Shown: positions 18,181-28,984 of the stretch, piece by piece
Layout of the letters: each line of letters starts with the position of its first letter
How positions within the stretch are numbered: the stretch's first letter is position 1
Source of the DNA: Priapulus caudatus
Taxonomy: Eukaryota; Priapulida; Priapulimorpha; Priapulimorphida; Priapulidae
DNA: 44,287 bases
Direction of reading: 5' to 3'
Assembly: GCF_000485595.1 (NCBI RefSeq)
Contig: NW_014577552.1
Location: 65,682 to 109,968, forward strand
The notes under the pieces: generated by a model
Told to the model about the DNA's origin: nothing
The model's input: the letters and a program-made list of their open reading frames with translations, nothing else
Database searches by the model: none
Position numbers and translations under genes: made by a program

Positions 18181-19370
18181 TCTGCAACACACAACACCAC
18201 ACGAACGCCGCTGTGCACAAACAACAAACTCTAAATTACATTCTTGTGTACGCTACAGTTCTTGTACACTACACAGTGACACTGGCTGTGTTTGTGTACA
18301 GTGTACAGGCTACGCCTGGCTACAGCGGCGTTTGTCAACTTCGTGTGCCTGTGGCTGTGCCTAGAATTATAAATTTTATGATGCGTAAGGAAATCAACAC
18401 AGCGTTCTCAACAAGTCATGTCGATCATCGTTTAGGTAAACCTTACTGAACTATGATATTAAAAAGATACAACAGCACTAACAAAATTACAGCAGTGTTT
18501 GATTATTCCCGGGAAAAATTCACAGCAAAATTCTGATTGTAATGTACCACAAGGTGGCGCTCGTCTCACTATCAAATCTGCAAAAATATGGGCATGTAAA
18601 CAAGTACTCATCAATATTTTCTGATTCATTAAATAAAGTAATATCTGATAAATTTACATGATTGTTATTAAGCACTAATTTAATAACATGTTTGGGAAAT
18701 AAATGTGTTTAACAGCAGCTATTGCATAGCTATTAGCTAAAGTAAGGATGCTATTTGCATCCACGTTTTCTACCACCCAGGAGAAAGTTGGCACCCGCAG
18801 GAAATCAACAGGGTCTCTCTTGCTCCGAAAAGAAAGAGTCCTTTTGCATCAAAATCAGGTAGGAAGTTCGCAAAATTAAGAAGAATAAAGTACAGAGTGA
18901 TCTCAGAATCTGAAAAACAAGAATTTTGGTATGTAATATGTGGGTATTTTAACTAATTTTGTCACGAATATGTAGTTTGAAGTTCAAAACTTGTTTCCAT
19001 TGTTCGTCTTTCGTTTTGTGAAGTTGTCGGCCATTTTTCTTTGCAAAGTCACGATTCCTACTTGTTATTTACCATATAATTGTGTTACGTTTAATTTTGG
19101 TGACCAAATACACGTATACTATATGTAAATGTTCTCCATCTGTCATAAATTGCTAATCAATTTCGTCATTAACAATAACATCATCATCACAGAATGATAG
19201 ACGTCGAATGATCAATGAATGTCTCTCAGATGTAGCATTTCACCACATTCACAGTCCTAATAATAATATCAGCATGACGGTAGTATGACTTTTGATGAGA
19301 GTAGTACAGATACGAATGTATTACAGTATACTAAACATAACAGCCGTGATCGTAGTATTGTTATACAGCC
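18181..19370. other. No recognisable feature
   Basis: About 1.2 kb of AT-rich sequence. The short ORFs here have no motif or codon pattern I can support as coding. Confidence 0.5.
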
Positions 19371-19382
19371 GCATTAATTTGG

Positions 19383-19633
19383 CTGCCAGGGTCTATGTCT
19401 CCATGGGTACTGCCGGAACGTACCCTGGGTACGGTCCGGTATACCGGAACGTACCCTGGTACTATCTAATATGCCGGAACGTACCTCGCCTACTCCACTA
19501 ACGAGTCTAGGGAGTCGCCTACGCCTACTCCCTAACCCTAACCATATCAGATAGTTACCAGGGTACGTTCCGGTATACCGGACCGTACCCAGGGTACGGT
19601 CCGGCAGCACCCAGGGAGACATAGACCCTATCA
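19383..19633. mobile_element. Foldback element with telomere-like loop
   Basis: The left arm (GGGTCTATGTCTCC, TACCCTGGGTACGGTCCGGT) and right arm are long imperfect reverse complements. The whole is flanked by exact 12-bp repeats GCATTAATTTGG (19371-19382 and 19634-19645). The loop contains CTCCCTAACCCTAACC. No ORF of interest. Confidence 0.75.
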
Positions 19634-19645
19634 GCATTAATTTGG

Positions 19646-20286
19646 GGTGTAAGACGAAAACGTGGTTTGCTTGCCGTATACATACATACAATATAAATCC
19701 ATATATATATATATATATTGTATGTGTTGTCTGCCTGGACTGTAGCACTGACATAGACTCTAGTCAATAGAGTGCGAAGGAATGAGAGTCGTTGAGAAAT
19801 CATGGCTAGAGCTGCGTATATAGTCTCGGACTCGCTTCCATTACTCTTGCGTCAAATTTCACATTTATTTAACCAAGTTTCCAGAGGTTGACACTTACAT
19901 GCGCAAGGATATTTTTATGGCTATTGGAGATTCCAATTTTTCTGTGGTACTTGTCAGTATGGACGTGCTGGGTGTACTCTTTCTCAGGTAAACTTTTTAC
20001 GGCATGTGACATCTAAAATCTTATAAGCTTGCTGTGCACAAAGTTCGTATTAGCTGTGTTGGTACAATGTGTAGTCAGGAACCACCATGCTTCTCAACTA
20101 AGTCATGTGCTGCCTAATGCTTGACCAAAACCATATCCTTAACCTTTATCCAAACCTTAATTTAAACCCATAACTGTGTGTGGACAAAATAGCAAAAGTG
20201 GAACATTACTGGTCGTGTGCTCTGCATGTAGCATAGCTGAAATCGCAATCATATGCGATTACGAAAGATGCTTATAGCACACAATA
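19646..20286. other. No gene seen; (AT)n at about 19699-19720
   Basis: Apart from a short TA microsatellite there is no supported feature in this stretch. Confidence 0.5.
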
Positions 20287-20291
20287 CATAG

Positions 20292-20532
20292 TAGGGTTTC
20301 TTCTACATAAGAGGCACAGTGGCGCACCGCCATTGTCAAATTTAACATCGTTGTTGTGAAAATGTTCCTGTATTTACCCGCCCCCGGGCGCCCCTAGCTG
20401 GGCGAGCTCCTGCGGTGCTCGCTTTGCTAGGTCCTCGAGACGCGCAAACACGCATTTGAATCCATTATGCGCGTTTTTCCCCCAAACTGGCCATTACCTC
20501 CGTTGTCTAATTTTTCCTCGGAAGAAACTCTG
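20292..20532 (+). mobile_element. MITE family with AGGGTTTCTT ends, copy A
   Basis: The element starts TAGGGTTTCTTC and ends GGAAGAAACTCTG, with 5-bp flanks CATAG on both sides. Internal landmarks are AGGCACAGTGGCGCACCGCC and CTGGCCATTACCTCC. Copy B is inverted at 21488-21688 and copy C sits on the CHD8 exon 1 donor. Confidence 0.8.
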
Positions 20533-20667
20533 CATAGTGATACTAATAGGTTCTGTTTGTTACTGTTTTTCCTTGCTCACTAGGTATTTGTTATAAGAAA
20601 GTGTAAACGATTGTTGTGGAAGTTTTTCATTTCAATTATTGGATATATACCAGCAGTGTCATATCTT

Positions 20668-21421
20668 CAGGAGTAGATAATAGGGAAGGAGTGTGACTTC
20701 AATAAACAAGGGAAATTCGTCATTTACTAGCCTTATAATACCTACGATTTACTACGCGTAACTCATCCAACTTGAGCTCAAATCGTACATAGTACATTCG
20801 CCTAGCATCGTGCGAAATCGTTTCCTCGTATACACCAGCAATCCGGAGATACAGACTAAAACGTACGACACGATTATCCATTCGTTGGCCATCAATCCGA
20901 ATGTATTCCCCGTCGAACCTGCAAACAAAAGGCAGCTACTAACGCACGCTCACTCGGCAAGGCAGTGTGGCTCGCTGGGAGATTGGACATCGACGCAACA
21001 CTCGGCGAGATAACCTTTGACCCGGCATACAGCTACATACCGGCATACAGCTGGTATGCCCCCCTTGCACGCACGCCCACCGCAATCTCCCTGCGAGCCA
21101 CACCGCCTTGCCGAGTGAGCCACAGTGCGTTAGTAGCTGCCTTTTGTTTGCAAGTTCGGCGGGGAATAAGTTCGGATTGATGGCCAAAGAATGGATAATC
21201 GTGTTGTACGTTTTAGTTTGTATCTCCAGATTGCTGGTGTATACGAGGAAACGATTTCGCACGATGCTAGGCGAATGTACTGTGTACGATTTGAGCCCAA
21301 GCTGGATGAGTAATTTCGTAATAATAGTAAGCGTAGTAATTTCGTAGGTATTATAAGGCTAGTAAATGACGAATTTCTTTTGTTTATTGAAGTCACACTC
21401 CTTCCCTATTATCTACTCCTG
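20668..21421. mobile_element. 754-bp foldback element with about 300-bp arms
   Basis: Both arms start CAGGAGTAGATAATAGGG and are reverse complements of each other for roughly 300 bases, with a small number of changes and a diverged centre. It is flanked by exact 7-bp repeats ATATCTT (20661-20667, 21422-21428). Each arm contains the same open stretch beginning MRNRFLVYTSN on opposite strands. This is a by-product of the symmetry and not evidence of a gene. The ends match the 136-bp MITE at 10717. Confidence 0.88.
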
Positions 21422-21487
21422 ATATCTTTGCAACTCCTGGAGCTTGGACAGGATTTACAAATAAATAATTGTATTATACATATAGTA

Positions 21488-21688
21488 CAGGGTTTCTTCT
21501 GAGGGAAAGTTAGACAAAGGAGGGAAAAAAATGATGGATTCAAATACAGGATGTATTGATATACTTATCTATAGGTACATAGACACAGGATATACTTATC
21601 AGTAAATACAGGAACATTTTCACAATGGCAGATGTTAAATTTGACAACGGTGGTGCGCCACTGTGCCTCTTATGAATAAGAAACCCTG
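21488..21688 (-). mobile_element. MITE family with AGGGTTTCTT ends, copy B
   Basis: Inverted copy of the family at 20292. It runs from CAGGGTTTCTTCTGAGGG to AAGAAACCCTG and has TA directly outside each end but no longer clear duplication. With copy A it encloses the foldback element. Confidence 0.78.
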
Positions 21689-21699
21689 TACGTAGTAGA

Positions 21700-22435
21700 C
21701 AACTTACCTTTGGGTTATCGGCTATGACTGCTCTTGTGTTTGTTGTGCGACGTGCAGTGCTCGTCAGGGGGATGGTTGTTCAAGTGTAGGCTCACTCGTC
21801 AGTGTAGTGCGGGTATTTATTGTCGTCATTATCCGCTTTAAGACGGAAGGGACTTCCTCGAAACGAGTGTACAGCGGACGTGAAATTAAATTTGTTGTTG
21901 TGCAATCATCATACATCCTGTGTCACTGTGATTAGGTAAGAGTAAGCCTAGTTGACGTCATAGGTCACAATGTCATAGGTCCTAGGTCAAGGTTACTTCA
22001 TGCTGCACATGAATGCATGAATTTTATTTGTTGAACGTCTGTTAATGTTGGAAATCCGGTGCGACATATTGGCTTTTTTTTCCAATCTGCCATTGAGATG
22101 GAGGTTAGTGGCAGGAAAGAGACTACCTCCTCCACTTGTTGTATAGCCGCACTCTAGCTATGCTGCTAATATACTGTGGCGAGATCAAATCCCTTGGCAG
22201 GAGTGTTACGTGCATCTCTATCAAGATGGGGGGGGGGGGTGCTTGCTACCTTCTTACCTTCGTGACAACAAGCCTTAGCGGCATCATTGACTGAGTATTG
22301 ATCCGGAGCGCTGTGTAGTAGCTCCAGGCAACAAAGTCGCCACGGTCTCAAGCCCATGGCTTTCTTGGTGAGCTGCAAGGGGGTCTGTTGTACCTTAGCG
22401 TCACTCGTAGATTCGCTTAAATGTGTGGGTGCTAT
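21700..22435. other. No recognisable gene
   Basis: The stretch holds a G10 run near 22230 and tandem CATAGGTC motifs near 21960, but no supported coding region or RNA. Confidence 0.5.
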
Positions 22436-22971
22436 CAGGGGTCGAAATTAAATTTGTATTATGGTATCCATTCGGGATACCAGGTATTGAAATCTGGTAT
22501 CCCCCCCAAAGATCTGGTATCCCATTTTTTGGATAGTAATTTCAACAATTGTTTGCCTTCAAAATTCTCATCGCTCGCGTTCATTTTACATACGCCTCCA
22601 CAGTACACTGCAGACGTATTGTCTAAACGCATTGTCTGGTTCGCTGTATACACATGTATACAATGTATACACATCACATTTATGATCGGCTTCTTGCAAC
22701 AATATCTTGCAATTATGCTATGCCTGCTGTATAACGATAGTGTGGCGTAATACAGGCGTAGGGTGCCTGAGCCCGCTCAGATCGCACGCACTCGCTCTAC
22801 GAGCACTCGCTCAGATGCGCTGCCGTATAAAGTTGATAACTCAACAACCACTATCCCGATTTTGACGATTTTTTTTACTATTCGGGCGGGATACCAAGCA
22901 TTGAAATCTGGTATCCAACACAAGAATCTACTATCCCGCGGATATCGGGATACCGCTAATTTCGACCCCTG
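22436..22971. mobile_element. 536-bp MITE with CAGGGGTCGAAATTA ends
   Basis: Perfect 15-bp inverted ends CAGGGGTCGAAATTA look hAT-like, but no clean 8-bp duplication was found. Inside each end a subterminal motif GGGATACC, then TTGAAATCTGGTATCC, is repeated in the same orientation at about 22478-22503 and 22886-22918. A lone end of the same type lies at about 23866-23885. Confidence 0.7.
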
Positions 22972-24044
22972 CCTATGAGTATGAATAACATTGGTAGCAG
23001 CCAATTCTTAGCTAGTGGTTACATTGTTGTGTCAGATCAACATTTTATGATCGTGTGATGTCAATGTGGGAATTCTCCAAGCATTCCTGATTCCCTCAGT
23101 GAGAAAGGGCATCTGCAGAGGAGCGCGTGCGTTTTGCTCATGCGGCCCATGTCTCTCGCCGTGTTGTTATTATACGGTGATCGTTGACTGCTGTGGACTA
23201 CCTGAAAGTCGTATCTCCACATAACAAACCTTATTATAGGTGTACTTACTACAAGCATGGTAGTTGTATTATAAAAGCGTGTGGCATTCTCCATAAATGG
23301 TAAAGGCGAAAGTTTGTTGGCGTCATGTGTTGTTGTCACCATGGCGAGTGTTTCACCGATTCACTTTTCAGATAAATGTATTGTGCACTGTGTGCAGTAT
23401 TGAATAATGGCTATGGTCATACTTATCAATACTATGAATATAATTAAAAATATATAAGTACAGTCAAGCCTGTGTTAGTAGACACGTATGGAATGGACAC
23501 ATGTCTCTAAATGATACTTTAGGCACTTTCTTATGGTGATCTTTGCGTACAGGTTTTAATTCTCAGGTTATATGTTAGTACTACGTGACTGATCCCATGC
23601 CTGGTGCATATACACGTGCAAAAGAGAATTCTATGGCTTCCCAACTTGGTTCGACATCAAGCCCTGCCTTCCCATGAATCCTATGTAGCATATATATGTA
23701 TCCTTCATTGTTCCATATATGAAAAGCATTATAATGTAACTGGCCTTGATAACCTTTCACCGAAGGAAATGTTTTCTCCTCAGCGTGGTGTGGTGCCTTA
23801 AAAATTTTTTTTTATTAAATGAAACATTTTTTTCCACCCCGTCAACTTGCTTTTTTCCTACAACAAATTGAAATTCGACCCCTAGTGTGGTCTCTCAGAT
23901 TCTCAGGACATAATCTTTCCGTCCAAGAACAGGTAGCGCTATCATTCCACAGATTTCTCATAGCACATACTGTATCATGGTGAAGGGTGTTCGCTTAGTG
24001 GGGTCCTAATGCTATGGGTCTGGCAGGCGTGGGTCGTTACTCCA
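22972..24044. other. No gene seen; isolated MITE end at about 23866
   Basis: The only recognised item is a TTGAAATTCGACCCCTAG fragment resembling the right end of the element at 22436. The small ORFs have no support. Confidence 0.45.
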
Positions 24045-24353
24045 GGGCCACCCTTAAAAAATTGTTTGTTTCCCCTTTACCTACTCGCCTCTCAAGGTAC
24101 CGAGTAAGTAGGTAGGTGAAAAATCTTTTTTTTATTTTATTTTGACAAGATGTGTGTATGTATATTGTATATTCTGTTAAATGTTTTGTGTACCTATATG
24201 TTTTTGCGGAACGAATTAGATTTTTTATTTTTTTGCGAAACAAAATAATTTTTGTTTTGTTTTGTTTTAATCGGCCAATAAAATGTGTCGAGTAGCGCCG
24301 TTTTGGCGAGTCGGCCGGTAAAGGGGAAACAAGCAATAATTTATCTTAAGCCC
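24045..24353. mobile_element. Diverged Harbinger-like MITE
   Basis: The ends GGGCCACCCTTAAAAAATTG and its approximate reverse complement, plus a TTGTTTGTTTCCCCTTTACC / GGTAAAGGGGAAACAAGC pair, place it near the family at 11302 and 42680. No clear target duplication is visible. Confidence 0.6.
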
Positions 24354-24359
24354 AGTCGT

Positions 24360-24725
24360 GTCATGCGCAGGGATGGTCCCTCGGCGTGCGCTCACAGGAG
24401 ACGCGATAACGCCCGACTCTCGGCGTCGGGAGATCAATTTGAATGCGTAGGTGTGAGCGATTTCGTGGTCGCGAGGCGGTAACGCAGGCGGAACAACATG
24501 GAGGGGGGTGTGATGCAACGTTTTATGGATTTTCCTTGCCGCTCTCTTTGTAATTTGCGGTGGCTGCCATTAAGTGTCGGACGAGCAGACGAGCGAGTGA
24601 GCTCGAGCGCGCGCGCGTTTGAGCTCTCGCATCGCCGGGGCGGCGTCTGCCGCCGCAAGATTAGTCATGCATGAACGGCAATTACAGCGACTCGTGCCTG
24701 TCTTTTGATGCTCGAGCTCTCGCGC
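24360..24725. other. CpG-rich stretch
   Basis: CpG and GC content rise sharply, with a run of CGCGCGCGCG near 24607 and CGCCGGGGCGGCGTCTGCCG. It could be an upstream promoter or 5' exon of the CHD8-like gene 3 kb downstream, but no start site or splice signal can be fixed. Confidence 0.3.
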
Positions 24726-24727
24726 GT

Positions 24728-24729
<2 letters not shown>

Positions 24730-24778
<49 letters not shown>

Positions 24779-24811
24779 TCATCTCTTCTTCTCTCTGTTG
24801 CTCTTCTTCTG

Positions 24812-24846
<35 letters not shown>

Positions 24847-25081
24847 CTCTTGTCTTAGTGCCTCTCATCCCTCTGCTCTTCTCATCCTATCTCTCTCTCG
24901 TCTGCTGCTCTCTGCTCTCTCTGCTCTCTCTCTGGACTTCTCTCGTCTCTCTGCTCTTCGCGTGGTCTCTCTGCTTACTCTCTCGTCTCTTTCTTTGTGC
25001 TCCGGCTCTTCTCTCTCTCTGCTCTCTCTCTTCTGCCTCTCTCTCTCTCTTTTCTGTTTCTTTTTTCTCGGTAGTGCATTC

Positions 25082-25158
<77 letters not shown>

Positions 25159-25181
25159 CTTTTTCTCTCTCTCTCTCTTGC
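24730..25181. repeat. CT-rich microsatellite
   Basis: Pure (CT)n blocks alternate with CTCTGCTCTTCT-type interruptions over about 450 bp. Apparent Leu/Ser-rich and Arg/Glu-rich ORFs on the two strands are repeat translation. Confidence 0.92.
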
Positions 25182-25514
25182 ATCTCTATGGAACGCGCCC
25201 TCGGGTGCTTTGTGCCGTCCTTGCAGGTGTTGGTCGGGGGTGGCACGTTGGCGCGGCGTGGGTGGGGGGTGTAATGTAATGTTAATACTCATGCTGTGTG
25301 GTGTTTAGGGGATCCGATCCATGGGCTCATCACGGTAGCTCGGATGCGCCTGCTGTATTCACTTGAACAAAAATCGTGGAGGAGGGGAAAGGTTTTATGT
25401 GTATAAATAGATCATGAAAGTGAACAAGTTAGAGATCTGGTCGCTTACATTTGTATGGTCTTGCCGGCTGTATTATTATTTGTGTATTTCTGCATGAGCT
25501 TTTGATGCGCTAAG

Positions 25515-26602
25515 CAGGGTTCGAATTTCGGCTGAAAATCTAGTGGACAGCGGGACCACCAACTTCAGAAAGTCGGTGGTCCTGCACAAAAGTTGGTGGT
25601 CCGCTTATTTACTACCAGTGAGTAACAAAATGGTATATATAAAAATACATAGCATACATATAAGCATACATTATTATTATATTATACTTTATTAGTGTAG
25701 CACTTGGGTGGCCGAATAACACAATACACATAGACCAGGGATGTGCCTGCGGTAGCCAAACTAACTTGACTTACCACGTAGAGTTGGTCAAATAATATAT
25801 TTCAAGCTCTAGGAATGTCGGGGGAGTTTCTGGGAAAGTTTTTACTTTTGTTTTTCTCCTCCCCCAGTCCTCGGTACCACCATGCGTAGATCAATGTTGC
25901 CGCACATCCTCAAAGTTAAAACTGCCTAGAATCTTTAAGTATATTATATATATACAGTTTACATTGCTTCTAGATATCTAACTGAATAAAAATAGTCCAC
26001 TTTCTACGTAAATAAAAGTAACGAATTCAGTCACGACATAGGAACTTATTATTATGCGTTACGCATAAAAACAGTGATAAAAACACTCGGCTACGCTACA
26101 TGCGGCAGGCCGCAATCGATTTCTTAGACGGTCGCGAGTTTTTGTTCGTATGGCGAATCATGAGTTGAGGACTACATGGATACTTTTTGGATACCCCGTC
26201 AGAAACGGAGCGCATTAGAATACGCTCCCGTTTATAAGTCTGTCTAAACGCCGTTGCAATAACCGTAATATTTCAGCATAATATGAGGGGGAAAAGTGCC
26301 GGTCATGAGGACCGGCAGTTTTGTAGAGATGGTGGCCAGAGCAAAAACTTGGTGGCCTCCGGGTCGCGAATTTTTTTCCCCACTTGAGTTCCGGACCCAC
26401 CATAGATAGTGTTTTGTAATATATGGTTCTTATATATATGGTTGGATTATAGTTAGTGTTAGGGTTAGGGATAGGTGGTATTCATTTTACATTGTTGCTT
26501 CGAGGAAGTCGAGTGAATGGAGTGCGCTGATTGGCTGTGGTCCGGAACTCAAGTGGGGGGAAAAATTTCGCTTCCGGGTCGGCACCAATTTCGAACGCTG
26601 GC
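25515..26602. repeat. Possible foldback element, TTCGAA-type ends
   Basis: AGCAGGGTTCGAATTTCGGC at the left and CCAATTTCGAACGCTGGCGC at the right are approximate reverse complements. Within it, 26360-26399 and 26536-26580 form a second strong inverted pair (CACTTGAGTTCCGGACC) whose loop holds TTAGGGTTAGGG (about 26457-26476). Repeated AAGTTGGTGGTCC motifs lie near the left end. Confidence 0.5.
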
Positions 26603-26725
26603 GCTAAGGTTTAAATCAGTTGCGCACTTTTGGTTAAATCATTGTATTGACAGTCGTGTTTGAGCAAGAGTAACACGCCGGAGACGTTTTGTTTGCGTCC
26701 CAAAATTAATGGCAGTAACACAAGT

Positions 26726-26896
26726 GTGTGTGTGTGTGTGTGTGCGTGTGCGTGCGTGAGTATGTGTGTGCGTGCATGCATGCGCGTGTGGTAGTGTTCT
26801 AATCAGTTCCATTTAAAAACACATCTATGGAGATGTTATACACACGCACGCACACGCACACGCACACGCACACGCACACACACACACACGCACGCA
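26726..26896. repeat. Facing (GT)n and (CA)n tracts
   Basis: A GT-rich tract (about 26726-26790) and a CA-rich tract (about 26840-26896) are inverted with about 50 bases between them and could pair. Confidence 0.8.
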
Positions 26897-26899
26897 TAC

Positions 26900-27717
26900 A
26901 TTATTATACCGTGTGTTTTGTTTATGCGAAAAAACGAGATATTTGAAAACAATTTGACATGCGTATTTGGCGAGAGAATTAGTATGCGGTGTTAAAGGAA
27001 GCGTGTCTCTGTTGTAAGAGCTTTGATCAGTAGCTCACTGAATGATATGACTGCTGCAGTGTTGTGCAGGAATTGTGGTGTGCCTAATACCTAGGACACT
27101 CTGTTGGCTTTATTACACCCAGCTGTAAATGTAATTAGGAGATAGATAAATGCTTAGCAACTTTATCTTTGATGAATCTTGTGTGCCAGGTCTCAGACTT
27201 CTAATGCTACAGTGTAACTGGTATATAAGGGCTCATTCAGGGGAAACTTCAAGTGTTCTTTATTGAACACATCTATCCTAATGAGGTGGTGTCAATTCGG
27301 AACTGTCATTCAAAGGAAATGACGATAAAATTTCCCATTATAAATGCAACATTGATGTTTGTTTTGTTCTTGTAACTAATTTTTGTTTGTATTTGTACCT
27401 GTTTTTTGGTTTATTTGTTTGGTTGTTTGTTTGTTTGGTTGGATGTTGTTTGGTTGGATGTTGTTTGTTTGGATGTTTGTTTGGGTACCTGTAAGTAAAA
27501 GATGTGCTCTGACGAGCATCGTTAGACCCCCAGCATCCGCTCACGTAGGCGCGGCGTGATTGTCGTTACAGAATGCAGTCGCAGAAGCACACGTCTAGAT
27601 GACAACGCGCGCCGCGTCGAGACGACACCAGAACACGCGTGTTGACAACAACGCAGAGCAGCCACAGAGCACTACCCGTGCGCCGGTCACGCGCGCTCGT
27701 TAGCAGGCTCGTTAGCC
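26900..27717. other. Probable CHD8 upstream / 5' UTR; GTTT-rich repeat at about 27405-27490
   Basis: The left part has no clear feature. A TTTGTTTGGTTGGATG tandem lies at about 27405-27490. From about 27530 the sequence becomes CpG-rich (GCGCGCCGCGTCGAGACGAC) up to the CHD8 ATG and is probably the 5' UTR or promoter. Confidence 0.4.
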
Positions 27718-27807
27718 ATGTCGTCAGAGGGCTCCCTCCTACAGAGCTTGTTCAGCGACGACATTGCAGAGAGCCTCGAGGCCTTGGACCATGACTACAA
27801 CATGCAG
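27718..27807 (+). CDS. CHD8: CHD8-like exon 1 (initiator Met)
   Basis: Thirty codons, MSSEGSLLQSLFSDDIAESL and on, end exactly at CAG|GTAGGG. The acidic, Leu/Phe-bearing start resembles the short acidic N termini of CHD7/8/9. The CpG-rich leader supports this start. Phase 0 at the end fits exon 2. The donor coincides with the edge of a MITE. Confidence 0.65.
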
Positions 27808-28543
27808 GTAGGGTTTCTTATATACATAAAAGGCACAGTGGCGCACCGCCGTTGTCAAATTTACCATCGGCGTTGTGAAAATATTCAAATGCAGTCTAAG
27901 ACATACAAATTTTTTAAATTTTGTTTTTGAGTTCCCCCTCTCCCTCTCTCTCACTGCGTCCGCCTGCAGCGTCCACATGCGTTCCTACAGCACGCCTTTG
28001 AATCCATCATGCGTGTTTTTTCCCGAGCTGGCCATTACCTCCTTTGTCTAATTTCCCCTCAGAATAAACCCTGGCAGGTAACGCTCAGTGTTGGAAGTGC
28101 TTCCGAAAACCCCGGCCGCACCTCGTTTCAAACATCCTAATTTCTACTGTGTAACCTATACTAAAAACGTACTTGACCTAGAGGTGTTACCCAAACTTTT
28201 GTGGCGAGTCTTACCATAAGGAATGAGAAAATATAAGGTTTTGCTCTAAAAGAGTCATGTACACGAACACCCCCCCCTTCCCCCCTAGAGCCAGGCGTAT
28301 TAGCCAAGTCCTGTAGAGAAGGGGGTGGGGGTGGGGGTGGGAGTGCTATTTCCAACATGTATCTGTCATTTTTGTGTTTTGTTGCGAAGAACAAAAAGGT
28401 AGATGTCATCGCGTATTGTCTTGTGTGAACGAGGCAAAGAGAAATGCGCATTTTAGCGATATGTGGCATTGCGAATTGATCGTCTTTTTTTTCCGAGTTG
28501 GAATATGTCATGTCGTACAGGTGCGTGCGGCAGAAACTAGGTG

Positions 28544-28632
<89 letters not shown>

Positions 28633-28730
28633 TTCTCTCTCCATCTCTCTCTCTTCTCTCTCCTCTCTCTCCTCTCTCTCTCTCTCTCTCAGTCTCTCTC
28701 TCTCTCTCGTCTCTCTCTCTCTCCTCTCTC

Positions 28731-28764
<34 letters not shown>

Positions 28765-28777
28765 CTCTCTCTCCTCT

Positions 28778-28871
<94 letters not shown>

Positions 28872-28905
28872 ATCTTTCTCTCTCTCTCTCTCCCTCTCTC
28901 TCTCG

Positions 28906-28984
<79 letters not shown>

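Noticed and set aside
20810-21262. Two near-identical ORFs beginning MRNRFLVYTSN on opposite strands
   Set aside because: They are the two arms of a foldback element. No domain, no codon signal.
22436-22971. Element as a proven hAT
   Set aside because: The ends look hAT-like but the 8-bp flanks do not match, so only a MITE call is made.
24671-25292. Ser/Leu-rich ORF of 202 codons and antisense Arg/Glu ORFs
   Set aside because: Pure CT repeat translation.
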